DNA of 20,578 bases from a virus, in the IMG/VR virus record IMGVR_UViG_3300036466_000329, positions 1-20,578 of that record; one strand, written 5' to 3'. Positions 1-5,223 of this stretch are shown one piece after another. The position numbers were made by a program, and so were the translations under genes. A model generated the notes under the pieces. It was not told where the DNA came from, made no database searches, and was given only the letters and a program-made list of their open reading frames with translations. Positions within the stretch are counted from its first letter, which is position 1; every line of letters starts with the position of its first letter.

Positions 1-142
1 CCCACTCTGTGAGGCCCTTATATTTATCTTTAAGAAAATCGTGAACCGAAGATTTTGGAACCCCTGTTGCGGCAGAAATCTGCCTTATAGACTTCCCAGC
101 CTTTTGCATTATAAGAGCAACCTCTTTCTGATATTCCTCCAT
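1..142 (-). CDS. Small helix-turn-helix protein, partial (C-terminus beyond window)
   Basis: The reading frame opens with ATG at 142 on the minus strand, preceded by a clean GGAGG Shine-Dalgarno 4 nt upstream, and stays open to the window edge (47 codons visible). The protein starts MEEYQKEVALIMQKAG and continues with SIRQISAATGVPKSSV, which has the spacing of a resolvase/Hin-type helix-turn-helix (I-x-x-I-S-x-x-T-G-V-x-x-S-x-V). It lies 38 nt downstream of the PAPS-reductase gene and probably shares its transcript. A DNA-binding role (regulator, or DNA-recognition part of a larger enzyme) is inferred from the motif alone. The rest of the protein is not visible, so no family can be named. Confidence 0.65.
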   Translation of the reverse strand, partial: MEEYQKEVALIMQKAGKSIRQISAATGVPKSSVHDFLKDKYKGLTEW

Positions 143-180
143 CTAACCTCCAGTATTTTGAAAGAATTTACCTATTTTAT

Positions 181-923
181 TTATAAATGTCCTTGTGCCT
201 TTACGAGATTTTCATTGGCAAACTTTTCACCTAAATCCTTGACAGAATAATCACTTCTGAACTTTCTGAATGATTTTTTATCCATATCCTCTAGTTCTCT
301 CCACAGATCTGGAAAATCGTTGTACAAAGAACGTAGCTCACCAATACGGGATAACGGACAGCACCAGCAAGAAACACGACAAAACTTCTCGTATAAACCA
401 CCCCAATCAAGACCTCTTGAATAGCAGTAATGCAAAGCCTCTTTTCCTGTTATTTGCCATTCAATAAGAGGATATTTTATATTTCTACCCTTATTCTTCA
501 AGGCTCTTTCTTTTTCATCAAACGCAATACCGTGAAATTCGGTAATATTGGAAGGGATGAGGTGAGAACCGCCTCTTTTTCGTGGATCGTACCGTGCTGA
601 AGCAAGAACTTTTCCATAAGACTCTTGCTTCACAACGCGGTACACCACCTATTACGAAAATCGGGAAAACCATACCCTCTTTCCCCTTTTCTTTTACCTC
701 TTGTTTTTATATGTTCGCCAAACCAGTAATCAAAGTCGATTTTTACAATCTCAATCTCTATAGGAATGATCATCTCTTGGACTTTTTTTATGTGTTCATA
801 CATTTGCGGAAATTCTTTTGTAGTATCAACACAAATAACCCTATCAACAGGTATTCCTCTTTCCAGCATCATTAACAACATAGCCGTTGAATCTTTTCCG
901 CCGCTAAAGCTAACTATATTCAC
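181..923 (-). pseudogene. PAPS reductase / PP-loop ATPase family protein, split by a -1 frameshift
   Basis: Two overlapping frames encode the two halves of one phosphoadenosine-phosphosulfate-reductase-like protein. The upstream part (923 to 630, GTG start) begins MNIVSFSGGKDSTAML with the PP-loop motif SGGKDS and ends FRNRWCTAL-stop. The downstream part (open from 648, stop at 181) carries the conserved C-terminal signature YPLIEW...CYSRGLDWGGLYEKF.RVSCWCCPL with the paired cysteines. The family's R-x-C-T-x-x-(L/V)-K motif is cut exactly at the junction: ribosomes would need to slip back one base around 631-635 to join A-L to V-K-Q-E. Joined, the protein is about 245 residues, a normal length for phage members. 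Such proteins are linked to sulfate activation or DNA phosphorothioation-like chemistry; the substrate here is unknown. It could be a true inactivating mutation, a recoding event or an assembly error. GTGA couples its start to the stop of the upstream ORF. Confidence 0.8.
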
Positions 924-1060
924 CTTGTCTCCTCCTTATAAACCCTAAGCCTGTTACCGGCCACACTGCCGTAGAATGCAACCATGATTGTACTCCAACC
1001 GCCATCCGTTTTCAATTCAGTATTTTTTACGATATCCTCTCCGATATCAAACATTGTCAT
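920..1060 (-). CDS. Hypothetical 46-residue protein
   Basis: A 46-codon frame runs from ATG at 1060 (alternative ATG at 1054) to a TGA at 922-920 that overlaps the GTG start of the PAPS-reductase gene as GTGA. The product begins MTMFDIGEDIVKNTEL, is rich in both acidic and basic residues, and has no membrane segment or motif I recognise. Its last codons contain AAGGAGGAG, which doubles as the ribosome binding site of the next gene; that tight coupling is the best argument that it is real. Its own ribosome binding site is weak. No function can be assigned. Confidence 0.5.
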   Translation of the reverse strand: MTMFDIGEDIVKNTELKTDGGWSTIMVAFYGSVAGNRLRVYKEETR

Positions 1061-1130
1061 GCTTTATTGTAGGCTTTTATAAATAACCAGAATAGTTTAC
1101 CCTGTTTTACCTTAAGGAATGCAAATATGG

Positions 1131-1206
1131 TACTGGTAGTGGGATTCGAACCCACACCTTTTAGCATTTTAAGTGCTATGCCTCTGCCAAGTTGGGCTAT
1201 ACCAGT
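1131..1206 (-). tRNA. tRNA-Leu(TAA)-type anticodon on a class I (short variable loop) body
   Basis: This 76-nt gene has a 7-bp acceptor (ACTGGTA/TACCAGT), discriminator A and an encoded CCA at 1130-1128. The T arm is GTGGG-TTCGAAT-CCCAC. The anticodon stem TAGCA/TGCTA holds the loop CTTAAAA, giving anticodon TAA (Leu, reads UUA). The variable region is only about 5 nt, whereas bacterial tRNA-Leu normally has a long variable arm, so amino-acid identity by anticodon alone is uncertain. It is the last tRNA of the minus-strand cluster. Confidence 0.9.
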
Positions 1207-1207
1207 A

Positions 1208-1462
1208 TTATGCTTATTATTTTATTTTGAAAGGCCATATGTATACACATATATATATACATATATATATGTATAGAGCAACCAAAATGGTTAAATAAAA
1301 AGGTGTTTTGTGGAGACACCAAACTCCTCCAGTTTTAGTGATCTGGCAACAATAAGCGGTGTAGGTGCTCTTAAAAACACGTACTACCAAGCATATAAAT
1401 GGTCTAGGGGATTTCACCAAACACAGGGTGTTATAGGAGGGATCTTTCCCTAGACTCAGTAA
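1208..1462 (-). other. Structured tRNA spacer, no gene seen
   Basis: The 255 bases between the last two minus-strand tRNAs hold no convincing ORF. They contain a 52-nt unit closed by the 7-bp pairing TCTAGGG/CCCTAGA (1454-1448 with 1409-1403) with an inner AACAC-CCT-GTGTT hairpin; a hairpin at 1358-1388; the terminator described separately; and a (TA)n palindromic tract at about 1235-1276. All would be part of the tRNA transcript. Confidence 0.4.
1296..1331 (-). terminator. Rho-independent terminator with an overlapping alternative hairpin
   Basis: On the minus strand GGTGT (1306-1302 side) and ACACC (1320-1316) pair over a 9-nt loop and are followed by TTTTTATTT, a typical intrinsic terminator. 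CTCCA in the loop can instead pair with TGGAG (1331-1327) just upstream; the two helices exclude each other, as in an attenuator. It sits between tRNA-Thr and the last tRNA. Whether the switch is used is inference. Confidence 0.5.
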
Positions 1463-1535
1463 AGCTCCTGACAGGACTTGAACCCGCAACCCAGTGCTTA
1501 CAAGGCACTTGCCCTACCAATTGAGCCACAGGAGC
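1463..1535 (-). tRNA. tRNA-Thr(TGT)
   Basis: The acceptor GCTCCTG/CAGGAGC is perfect over 7 bp, with discriminator T and no encoded CCA. The D arm is GCTC-AATTGGTA-GGGC. Anticodon stem AGTGC/GCACT encloses CTTGTAA, giving anticodon TGT. The T arm has loop TTCAAGT. Confidence 0.95.
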
Positions 1536-1539
1536 AAAA

Positions 1540-1611
1540 CAGAGGGAGAAGGATTCGAACCTTCGAATGACGGGACCAAAACCCGTTGCCTTACCGCTTG
1601 GCTACCCCTCT
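1540..1611 (-). tRNA. tRNA-Gln(TTG)
   Basis: Acceptor AGAGGGG/TCCCTCT (one G-T pair), discriminator G as usual for tRNA-Gln, no encoded CCA. Anticodon stem ACGGG/CCCGT encloses TTTTGGT, giving anticodon TTG. T arm GAAGG-TTCGAAT-CCTTC. Confidence 0.95.
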
Positions 1612-1622
1612 AAATTTTTTGG

Positions 1623-1696
1623 CTCCGGTGATAGGATTTGAACCTACATTCACAATGGTTAACAGCCATTTGCCTTACCAAATCGGCGACACCGGA
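1623..1696 (-). tRNA. tRNA-Asn(GTT)
   Basis: Acceptor TCCGGTG/CACCGGA, discriminator G, CCA encoded at 1622-1620. The anticodon stem ATGG/CCAT encloses CTGTTAA, giving anticodon GTT. T arm GTAGG-TTCAAAT-CCTAT. Confidence 0.95.
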
Positions 1697-1743
1697 ATGA
1701 ACTTTTATTTGTTATTAGTATTGCTTTGCTTCATTCTAAATGG

Positions 1744-1819
1744 TCTCGGTGATTAGATTTGAACTAATGATTATTCCTGCTCCCAAAGCAGGTGCCATAC
1801 CAAGCTAGGCGACACCGAG
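1744..1819 (-). tRNA. tRNA-Pro(TGG)
   Basis: Acceptor CTCGGTG/CACCGAG, discriminator A, CCA encoded at 1743-1741. Anticodon stem CCTGC/GCAGG encloses TTTGGGA, giving anticodon TGG. T arm ATTAG-TTCAAAT-CTAAT. It lies 35 nt downstream of the 93-residue ORF and is first of the four consecutive tRNAs in transcription order. Confidence 0.95.
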
Positions 1820-1854
1820 ACATGTGCGGTGTAAAGGGCCGCAAAAAGACGATA

Positions 1855-2136
1855 TTACCATCTGTGTTCGAATGTCTCATCAAAGCTGTCTGCGGCAACA
1901 GAACACGCTGCCGCACCAACGACATATCTTACATCACAATTTCCAATTCCTTCAAGTTCAACAACAACGTTGTTGTTTTCATCCACAAACGCCTTTGATT
2001 TTGTATAGCTGCGTTTACAATCTTTGTGAATCAATGTTCCGTCATCATAGCACCTTGGAAAGTATACAACGCGGGTGCCCACCTCGAAGCATGTGTTAAA
2101 TAGATAGATAGTTCTTTCTATTTTTCCAATCTCCAT
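1855..2136 (-). CDS. Hypothetical 93-residue protein upstream of the tRNA cluster
   Basis: I place the start at ATG 2136 (MEIGKIERTIYLFN...). The frame is open further upstream, but a strong promoter at 2208-2180 means the extension would lie before the transcription start. A GGGG stretch about 10 nt upstream serves as a modest ribosome binding site. The protein is soluble, with no signal or membrane segment. It has a central stretch VGTRVVYFPRCYDDG resembling a small beta-barrel strand pattern, scattered cysteines without a CxxC pair, and ends FEHRW. I do not recognise a family. It is the only protein gene on the tRNA transcript here, so it is expressed together with tRNA-Pro, -Asn, -Gln and -Thr. 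Confidence 0.7.
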   Translation of the reverse strand: MEIGKIERTIYLFNTCFEVGTRVVYFPRCYDDGTLIHKDCKRSYTKSKAFVDENNNVVVELEGIGNCDVRYVVGAAACSVAADSFDETFEHRW

Positions 2137-2179
2137 TGTCAAACCCCGTGTGTTTTGTTTATGTCGTTTCGTTAAATAC

Positions 2180-2208
2180 AATCTATCAATTTTGAGGGTT
2201 CTTGTCAA
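2180..2208 (-). promoter_or_regulatory. Sigma70-type promoter for the 93-residue ORF and tRNAs
   Basis: Minus strand: -35 TTGACA at 2208-2203, 17-nt spacer, -10 TAGATT at 2185-2180. Expected start near 2173, about 37 nt before the ORF start codon. Confidence 0.75.
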
Positions 2209-2230
2209 TAGTTTTTTTGAAATTTTTGTT

Positions 2231-2262
2231 GAACGCTGATTTGCTACGCGGGTACAGCGTTC
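2231..2262. repeat. 8-bp inverted repeat
   Basis: GAACGCTG (2231-2238) and CAGCGTTC (2255-2262) form an 8-bp stem with a 16-nt loop between the tRNA-like region and the 2208 promoter. No T-run follows on either strand, so it is not a standard terminator; it may end or protect an upstream RNA. Confidence 0.4.
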
Positions 2263-2301
2263 GAAACCTCGATAGCATCCTTGCCGTTGGCAAAGCTGTC
2301 A

Positions 2302-2440
2302 GGAGCCGCAGGAGGAGAATTGAACTCCTCTGGCATCAACACGCAGTCACCACAACTACATCTACCGTTACGGGTATGGCTCCCCATCCTAGTCACCTGT
2401 TGATACCTTATAGGTTCAGCCCTACCAAGGGCACTGCGGC
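2302..2440 (-). ncRNA. tRNA-like structured element of about 136 nt, non-canonical
   Basis: The ends pair as GCCGCAG (2440-2434) with CTGCGGC (2311-2305). The 3' side has a convincing T arm (GAGGAG-TTCAATT-CTCCTC) and the 5' side a D-like hairpin GCCC-TTGGTA-GGGC. A 10-bp helix GGTATCAACA/TGTTGATGCC (2407-2398 with 2342-2333) replaces the anticodon arm and encloses about 55 nt with further hairpins, one holding a GTG triplet. A G-1/C73-like pair would suit tRNA-His, but no arrangement gives a normal anticodon loop. A shorter alternative closes GGAGCC/GGCTCC (2384-2302). It may be a decayed or interrupted tRNA, or a different RNA. Confidence 0.35.
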
Positions 2441-2786
2441 CTAAGCGGGTTGGTTGGTGCAGATTTTGAGAATGTTGCAAGCAATTAACTTATGAGGAAT
2501 CTGCCCTATTGCCCTCAAACAACTTGCCCAACCCACAAAATAACGGTGGCATCAGCAATTCCTGTTATGCACTTACCAGCACGGCTCGACCGTTATGTAT
2601 TTCTGAATTACGCAGTTGACATACGTCTTACACAAACACAGAACTTTATAACAAAGTTTATCACCCTCTTGTCAGAAGTTTGCGTTCGAGCCTGTGCGAG
2701 TTTCTGTCAAGAAATCATGTAGGCTCAAACAAGTTTTATGTTTGATTTGTTCAGAGGGGTAACTAGTAAATTACCTCTGAGAAAAC
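2441..2786 (-). other. Gene-free region with hairpins
   Basis: I see no supported gene in these 346 bases. They contain a 46-nt unit closed by GCAGATT/AATCTGC (2504-2498 with 2465-2459) that is followed immediately by ACCA, like a tRNA acceptor without arms; an 8-bp inverted repeat ATAACGGT/ACCGTTAT at 2540-2547 and 2589-2596; and several weaker hairpins. Short open frames on both strands lack ribosome binding sites. Confidence 0.4.
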
Positions 2787-2836
2787 TGGTGCCCAATGCA
2801 GGACTCGAACCTGCACGCCATTTCAGGCAGGAGGGC
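2787..2836 (-). pseudogene. 3' half of interrupted tRNA-Leu(TAA)
   Basis: This half supplies loop bases GC, anticodon-stem strand CCTCC, a 15-nt variable arm with stem GCC/GGC, T arm GCAGG-TTCGAGT-CCTGC, acceptor strand ATTGGGC, discriminator A, and CCA at 2789-2787. The acceptor pairs fully (one G-T) with GCCCGAT of the 5' half at 4262-4256. Joined to that half it gives 84 nt plus CCA, the same arm lengths as E. coli tRNA-Leu(UAA). The gene is interrupted by the TnpB element. Confidence 0.85.
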
Positions 2837-3000
2837 GTGAACGTACCCCCGCCTATAGAGGCGGAAGCTTCCTGCTTCAGCGAGAACAGCACCACTATCT
2901 CCAAAGAGTTATGGCGAATTACACTCTCTCCACAGGCGTAGATTCCCGTGCGACCCACGGTACTTTATGAGTTACGCTAGGCAGATATTCGCCTAGCTTC
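2837..3000 (-). ncRNA. Predicted TnpB omega-RNA (reRNA) at the right end
   Basis: In IS200/IS605 elements the guide RNA of TnpB comes from the 3' end of tnpB through the right end, and its guide is the flanking DNA. Here the 140 nt after the tnpB stop contain several hairpins and finish with CCGCCT-CTAT-AGGCGG followed by a GTTCAC end. The guide would then read GCCCTCCTGCC..., the 3' half of the tRNA. The 5' limit is approximate. The assignment rests on family knowledge and position. Confidence 0.6.
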
Positions 3001-4095
3001 TTCTCTAATATTTATTGCAGCGTTCTTGTCACGGTTATGATGACTGCCACACCCAGGGCAATCCCATTCCCGCACAGATAAGTCTTTTGTATCATTGTTC
3101 TGGTAGCCACAGACATGGCACAGCTGACTGCTTGGATACCATTTGTCTATCTTGATAAGTTGCTTACCCTGCCATGCAAGTTTGTATTCCAGCATACTTG
3201 TGAACATGCTCCAGCCATTGTCGGATATGGATTTACCAAAGCTGAAATTGCCACCCTTCTTTCGCTTCGCCATGTCCTTTACGCTAATGTCCTCTATGCC
3301 AATCGCATCATAGCGGTCTGCAAGATAACGAGCTTTCTTATGCAGGAAGTCGCGGCGTTGATTAGCAATTTTCTCATGGAGTACAGCCACACGCAGTCTT
3401 TGTTTATTCCTATTACGGCTCCCTTTTTGTCTCTTGGAGAGTTTTCTTTGTGCCTTGATCAATCTCTTTTCGGCTTCCCGTAAGAAATTTGGATAATCGG
3501 CGTTGTCCTCATCGGAAGCAACATACATCCCGTGCATAGCAAAATCCAATCCAAGAAAATTCTTCGGTATGATGGGAAGTATTTGGTTTTCATACTCCAC
3601 CAAAATACTAATATAGTATTTTCCTGACGGTGTTTTACTTATGGTTACAGTCTTTATGGTGCTATTCTCCATCAATGGACGATGCAGACACAGCTTTACC
3701 CAACCTATTTTCGGCAGCTTGACTTTGTTTCCCTCGATTCTTACAGAGCCATGTTGGTTGTTCGTAGAATATGAAGCATGACCCGCTTTCTTCGACTTGA
3801 AGCGTGGCTTGCCAAAATGCTTCCTATTGCTCCAAAAGTTGTTATACGCCTTGTTCAGGTTTATTTGGGCATTGGCGAGAGCAAGGCTGTCAACCTCTTT
3901 CAGCCAAGGAAACTCTTTCTTGTACTGTGCAGGTGTGTTGTTCAGCCTCTCTCCTGTTTCCTTATAGTAATCAAGACGATCTCCAAGCATCTTGTTATAG
4001 ATGAATCTGGCACTGCCGAAAGTCTTGGCAAACATAATCTTCTGTTCAATTGTCGGGTTGAGTCTATATCGGTATGCCTTATTCACTATAATCAC
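2977..4095 (-). CDS. tnpB: TnpB, RNA-guided RuvC-like nuclease of an IS200/IS605-type element
   Basis: This 372-residue protein begins with the typical TnpB start NKAYRYRLNPT and the helical N-terminal domain. The RuvC parts are intact: LGLDFA (first Asp, about residue 184), IGIEDI (Glu, about 270) and NRDKNAAINI (last Asp, about 358). The zinc-binding cysteines CHVCG and CPGCG flank the last motif, as in the family. TnpB cuts DNA matching the guide part of its omega-RNA next to a short TAM, helping the element survive at its site. The start could be GTG 4095 or, better matched to an AGGTGA ribosome binding site, GTG 4086 (nine bases in). There is no sign of decay, so it is probably active. 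It lies inside a split tRNA-Leu gene. Confidence 0.95.
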   Translation of the reverse strand: MIIVNKAYRYRLNPTIEQKIMFAKTFGSARFIYNKMLGDRLDYYKETGERLNNTPAQYKKEFPWLKEVDSLALANAQINLNKAYNNFWSNRKHFGKPRFKSKKAGHASYSTNNQHGSVRIEGNKVKLPKIGWVKLCLHRPLMENSTIKTVTISKTPSGKYYISILVEYENQILPIIPKNFLGLDFAMHGMYVASDEDNADYPNFLREAEKRLIKAQRKLSKRQKGSRNRNKQRLRVAVLHEKIANQRRDFLHKKARYLADRYDAIGIEDISVKDMAKRKKGGNFSFGKSISDNGWSMFTSMLEYKLAWQGKQLIKIDKWYPSSQLCHVCGYQNNDTKDLSVREWDCPGCGSHHNRDKNAAINIREEARRISA

Positions 4096-4225
4096 CTGCC
4101 TTGATTTTCTATGTATTTACGAATTGTCTCAAACGGAGCAATTATCTGGCTCAACTACTTACGTAAATTCGCCAGACCCGCCTTCATCCCCCACCTTAGA
4201 GGTGGAGGGCTTCTGGCGGATTAGG

Positions 4226-4262
4226 TTAAACCTCGTGTGTCTACCAATTCCACCAATCGGGC
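4226..4262 (-). pseudogene. 5' half of interrupted tRNA-Leu(TAA)
   Basis: Starts GCCCGATTGGTGGAATTGG, very close to bacterial tRNA-Leu: acceptor strand, Leu-type D arm with GGTAGACAC, anticodon-stem strand CGAGG and loop bases TTTAA including anticodon TAA. The sequence then leaves the tRNA pattern because the TnpB element begins. The matching 3' half is at 2836-2787. In the joined stem, pair 27-43 would be C-C, the other four pairs are perfect. Confidence 0.85.
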
Positions 4263-4274
4263 TAAAATCTTTGG

Positions 4275-4355
4275 TGCCTCAGGCAGGATTCGAACCTGCA
4301 CGGATCTCTCCACTTGGTCCTAAGCCAAGCGTGTCTGCCATTCCACCACTGAGGC
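4275..4355 (-). tRNA. tRNA-Leu(TAG)
   Basis: Acceptor GCCTCAG/CTGAGGC, discriminator A and encoded CCA at 4274-4272. Anticodon stem CTTGG/CCAAG encloses CTTAGGA, giving anticodon TAG. A 13-nt variable arm and T arm GCAGG-TTCGAAT-CCTGC follow. It is intact and lies 12 nt upstream of the interrupted tRNA-Leu(TAA). Confidence 0.95.
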
Positions 4356-4372
4356 TGAAATTTTAATTAAAG

Positions 4373-4507
4373 TGTATGGGTCGCATTCTATGCGCTTGAA
4401 CATTCTTCACCACACAGGGTGTGTAAATGGGCACATATCGACATCTCCGCAGGCACGGTGTTTTAACACACCACTGAAGGCGGTCTATTTATTAAACTAC
4501 CATACAC
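4373..4507 (-). other. Possible structured RNA, function unknown
   Basis: GTGTATGG (4507-4500) pairs perfectly with CCATACAC (4380-4373) across 135 nt containing hairpins such as GGTGT/ACACC and CGCAT-TCT-ATGCG. The size resembles the 136-nt element at 2302-2440, but I find no T loop or anticodon loop. A promoter starts almost at its 5' edge (expected start about 4503), so part of the closing stem may not be transcribed from it. Confidence 0.25.
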
Positions 4508-4509
4508 CC

Positions 4510-4538
4510 TCTATAACCCGCCTAGCCACCACTGTCAA
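4510..4538 (-). promoter_or_regulatory. Sigma70-type promoter with a palindrome over the -35 box
   Basis: Minus strand -35 TTGACA (4538-4533), 17-nt spacer, -10 TATAGA (4515-4510). The -35 box lies in the perfect inverted repeat ACCACT-TGAC-AGTGGT (4528-4543), a plausible operator. It would drive tRNA-Leu(TAG) and the split tRNA. Confidence 0.65.
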
Positions 4539-4595
4539 GTGGTAATTATCCGATTGCCTGACGGGGCCGGTGAGTATTCTGATGTCTCTTATCAT

Positions 4596-4649
4596 GCATA
4601 ATAGCTGTGATCCGTCGAAAGAGAGAGTGAACAGCCGAGACAGCTATGC
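4596..4649 (-). other. Stable hairpin at the start of a minus-strand transcript
   Basis: GCATAGCTGT (4649-4640) pairs with ACAGCTA-ATGC (4608-4596, 2-nt bulge), a 10-bp stem with a 31-nt loop. It begins about 12 nt after the start expected from the 4696-4668 promoter, so it would cap that RNA. I do not recognise it as a tRNA. Confidence 0.35.
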
Positions 4650-4667
4650 AGGCGTTAACGTTCTTAT

Positions 4668-4696
4668 TATATAGCACAAGAGAAACACTTTGTCAA
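4668..4696 (-). promoter_or_regulatory. Sigma70-type promoter
   Basis: Minus strand -35 TTGACA (4696-4691), 17-nt spacer, -10 TATATA (4673-4668; TATAAT is present two bases further on). Reads toward the tRNA cluster. Confidence 0.7.
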
Positions 4697-4771
4697 GCTT
4701 TTTATAAAAATATTTTTAAAAATGGTTGTTTCGCTATGCATAGTTATAATTTAATGCCTAGAACAGATAAT

Positions 4772-4842
4772 AAAACCGGATGAGGAGCTTCTTTTCATCT
4801 AGGATGTGTCTTCCGTGACTGATAGGCTTTCCGGCGTGTTAA
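4772..4842 (-). ncRNA. Candidate small RNA of about 70 nt
   Basis: A strong promoter (4875-4847) would start an RNA near 4840. About 45 nt later GATGA and TCATC form a stem followed by CGGTTTTATT (4799-4772), a weak intrinsic terminator; CCGGA near the 5' end can also pair with TCCGG near the 3' end. There is no ORF. It is not obviously a tRNA. It is proposed only from promoter, fold and terminator order. Confidence 0.35.
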
Positions 4843-4846
4843 GAAG

Positions 4847-4875
4847 ACTATAATAAACAACCTCGCTCTTGTCAA
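4847..4875 (-). promoter_or_regulatory. Sigma70-type promoter
   Basis: Minus strand -35 TTGACA (4875-4870), 17-nt spacer, -10 TATAGT (4852-4847). One of five minus-strand promoters in the strand-switch region. Confidence 0.75.
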
Positions 4876-4906
4876 GTGTTTTATTCGTCCTTACCTCGCT
4901 TTTCAT

Positions 4907-4935
4907 TTTCTATCCCTATTCCCTCTGTTTGTCAA
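4907..4935 (-). promoter_or_regulatory. Sigma70-type promoter (weaker -10)
   Basis: Minus strand -35 TTGACA (4935-4930), 17-nt spacer, -10 TAGAAA (4912-4907). The expected start lies just upstream of the 4875 promoter. Confidence 0.5.
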
Positions 4936-4961
4936 TACCTTATTCTTATCTAAACACAAGA

Positions 4962-5078
4962 TATATATTATATATATATATTATATAAATATACTATATA
5001 TAATATATATATAATATATTTATATACTATATATTTATATAATATATATATAATATATTTATATAATATATATATACT
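4962..5078. repeat. AT-only tract with an exact 26-bp direct repeat
   Basis: About 115 bases consist almost entirely of A and T in TATA/ATTTATA patterns. A 26-bp unit occurs exactly at 5001-5026 and 5040-5065 (39-bp period), and much of the tract is self-complementary. It sits at the point where transcription switches strand. Possible roles are a DNA-unwinding/origin element or slipped-strand expansion; nothing here decides. Confidence 0.6.
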
Positions 5079-5119
5079 CCTACTCACTACGAGACACATA
5101 CATAATATATACATTAACC

Positions 5120-5135
5120 CTTCCTGCAAAGGAAG
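5120..5135 (-). other. Hairpin at a transcript 5' end
   Basis: CTTCC-TTTGCA-GGAAG lies exactly where the RNA from the 5168-5140 promoter should begin (about 5133). A hairpin at the extreme 5' end can stabilise an RNA. Confidence 0.35.
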
Positions 5136-5139
5136 CCGT

Positions 5140-5168
5140 AGGATACCATAAAAAAGGGATTTTGTCAA
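5140..5168 (-). promoter_or_regulatory. Sigma70-type promoter, divergent
   Basis: Minus strand -35 TTGACA (5168-5163), 17-nt spacer, -10 TATCCT (5145-5140). It is back to back with the plus-strand promoter at 5224, marking the strand switch. Confidence 0.7.
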
Positions 5169-5223
5169 GCATTATTTTAAGAAATGTTAAAAATAATTTT
5201 TTAGCTTAGTCTCTACTTTTTAC

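Larger units (their letters stand above)
2837..4225 (-). mobile_element. IS200/IS605-family TnpB-only element inserted in a tRNA-Leu anticodon loop
   Basis: The limits come from restoring the tRNA: the left end directly follows TTTAA of the anticodon loop (4230-4226) and the right end is ...GTTCAC (2842-2837). Both ends have a subterminal hairpin built alike: left CCACCT-CTA-AGGTGG inside a larger stem CGCCAGA/TCTGGCG, right CCGCCT-CTAT-AGGCGG; both begin AAGC and continue into GGGGG. There is no TnpA gene, so excision or transposition would need a Y1 transposase from elsewhere. The element is 1389 nt and carries one gene, tnpB, reading the same way as the tRNA. No terminal inverted repeats or target duplication are expected for this family, and none are seen. 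Confidence 0.85.

Noticed and set aside
2202-2480. Overlapping ORFs of 78-80 residues on both strands
   Set aside because: They lack ribosome binding sites and cross the tRNA-like structured element.
2850-2870. Possible suppressor tRNA with CTA anticodon (CCGCC-TCTATA-GGCGG)
   Set aside because: The loop is 6 nt and the hairpin is the conserved right-end hairpin of the TnpB element; TAG is also used as a normal stop here (15585, 16097).
3115-4104. Plus-strand ORFs of 66-122 residues
   Set aside because: They are shadows of tnpB on the opposite strand with no recognisable motifs.
2837-4225. Self-splicing IStron (group I intron fused to the TnpB element)
   Set aside because: Only about 130 nt precede tnpB and 140 nt follow it, with no P7 pair or GGGAAACC-like core such as seen in the five real introns.
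4373-4507. Interrupted tRNA
   Set aside because: The outer 8-bp pairing is perfect, but there is no T loop, anticodon loop or CCA, and a promoter start lies inside the closing stem; kept only as an unknown structured element.
4968-5168. 66-residue hydrophobic ORF on the minus strand
   Set aside because: It is the translation of the AT-only repeat (IYILYKYI repeats) and includes a promoter; low complexity explains it.
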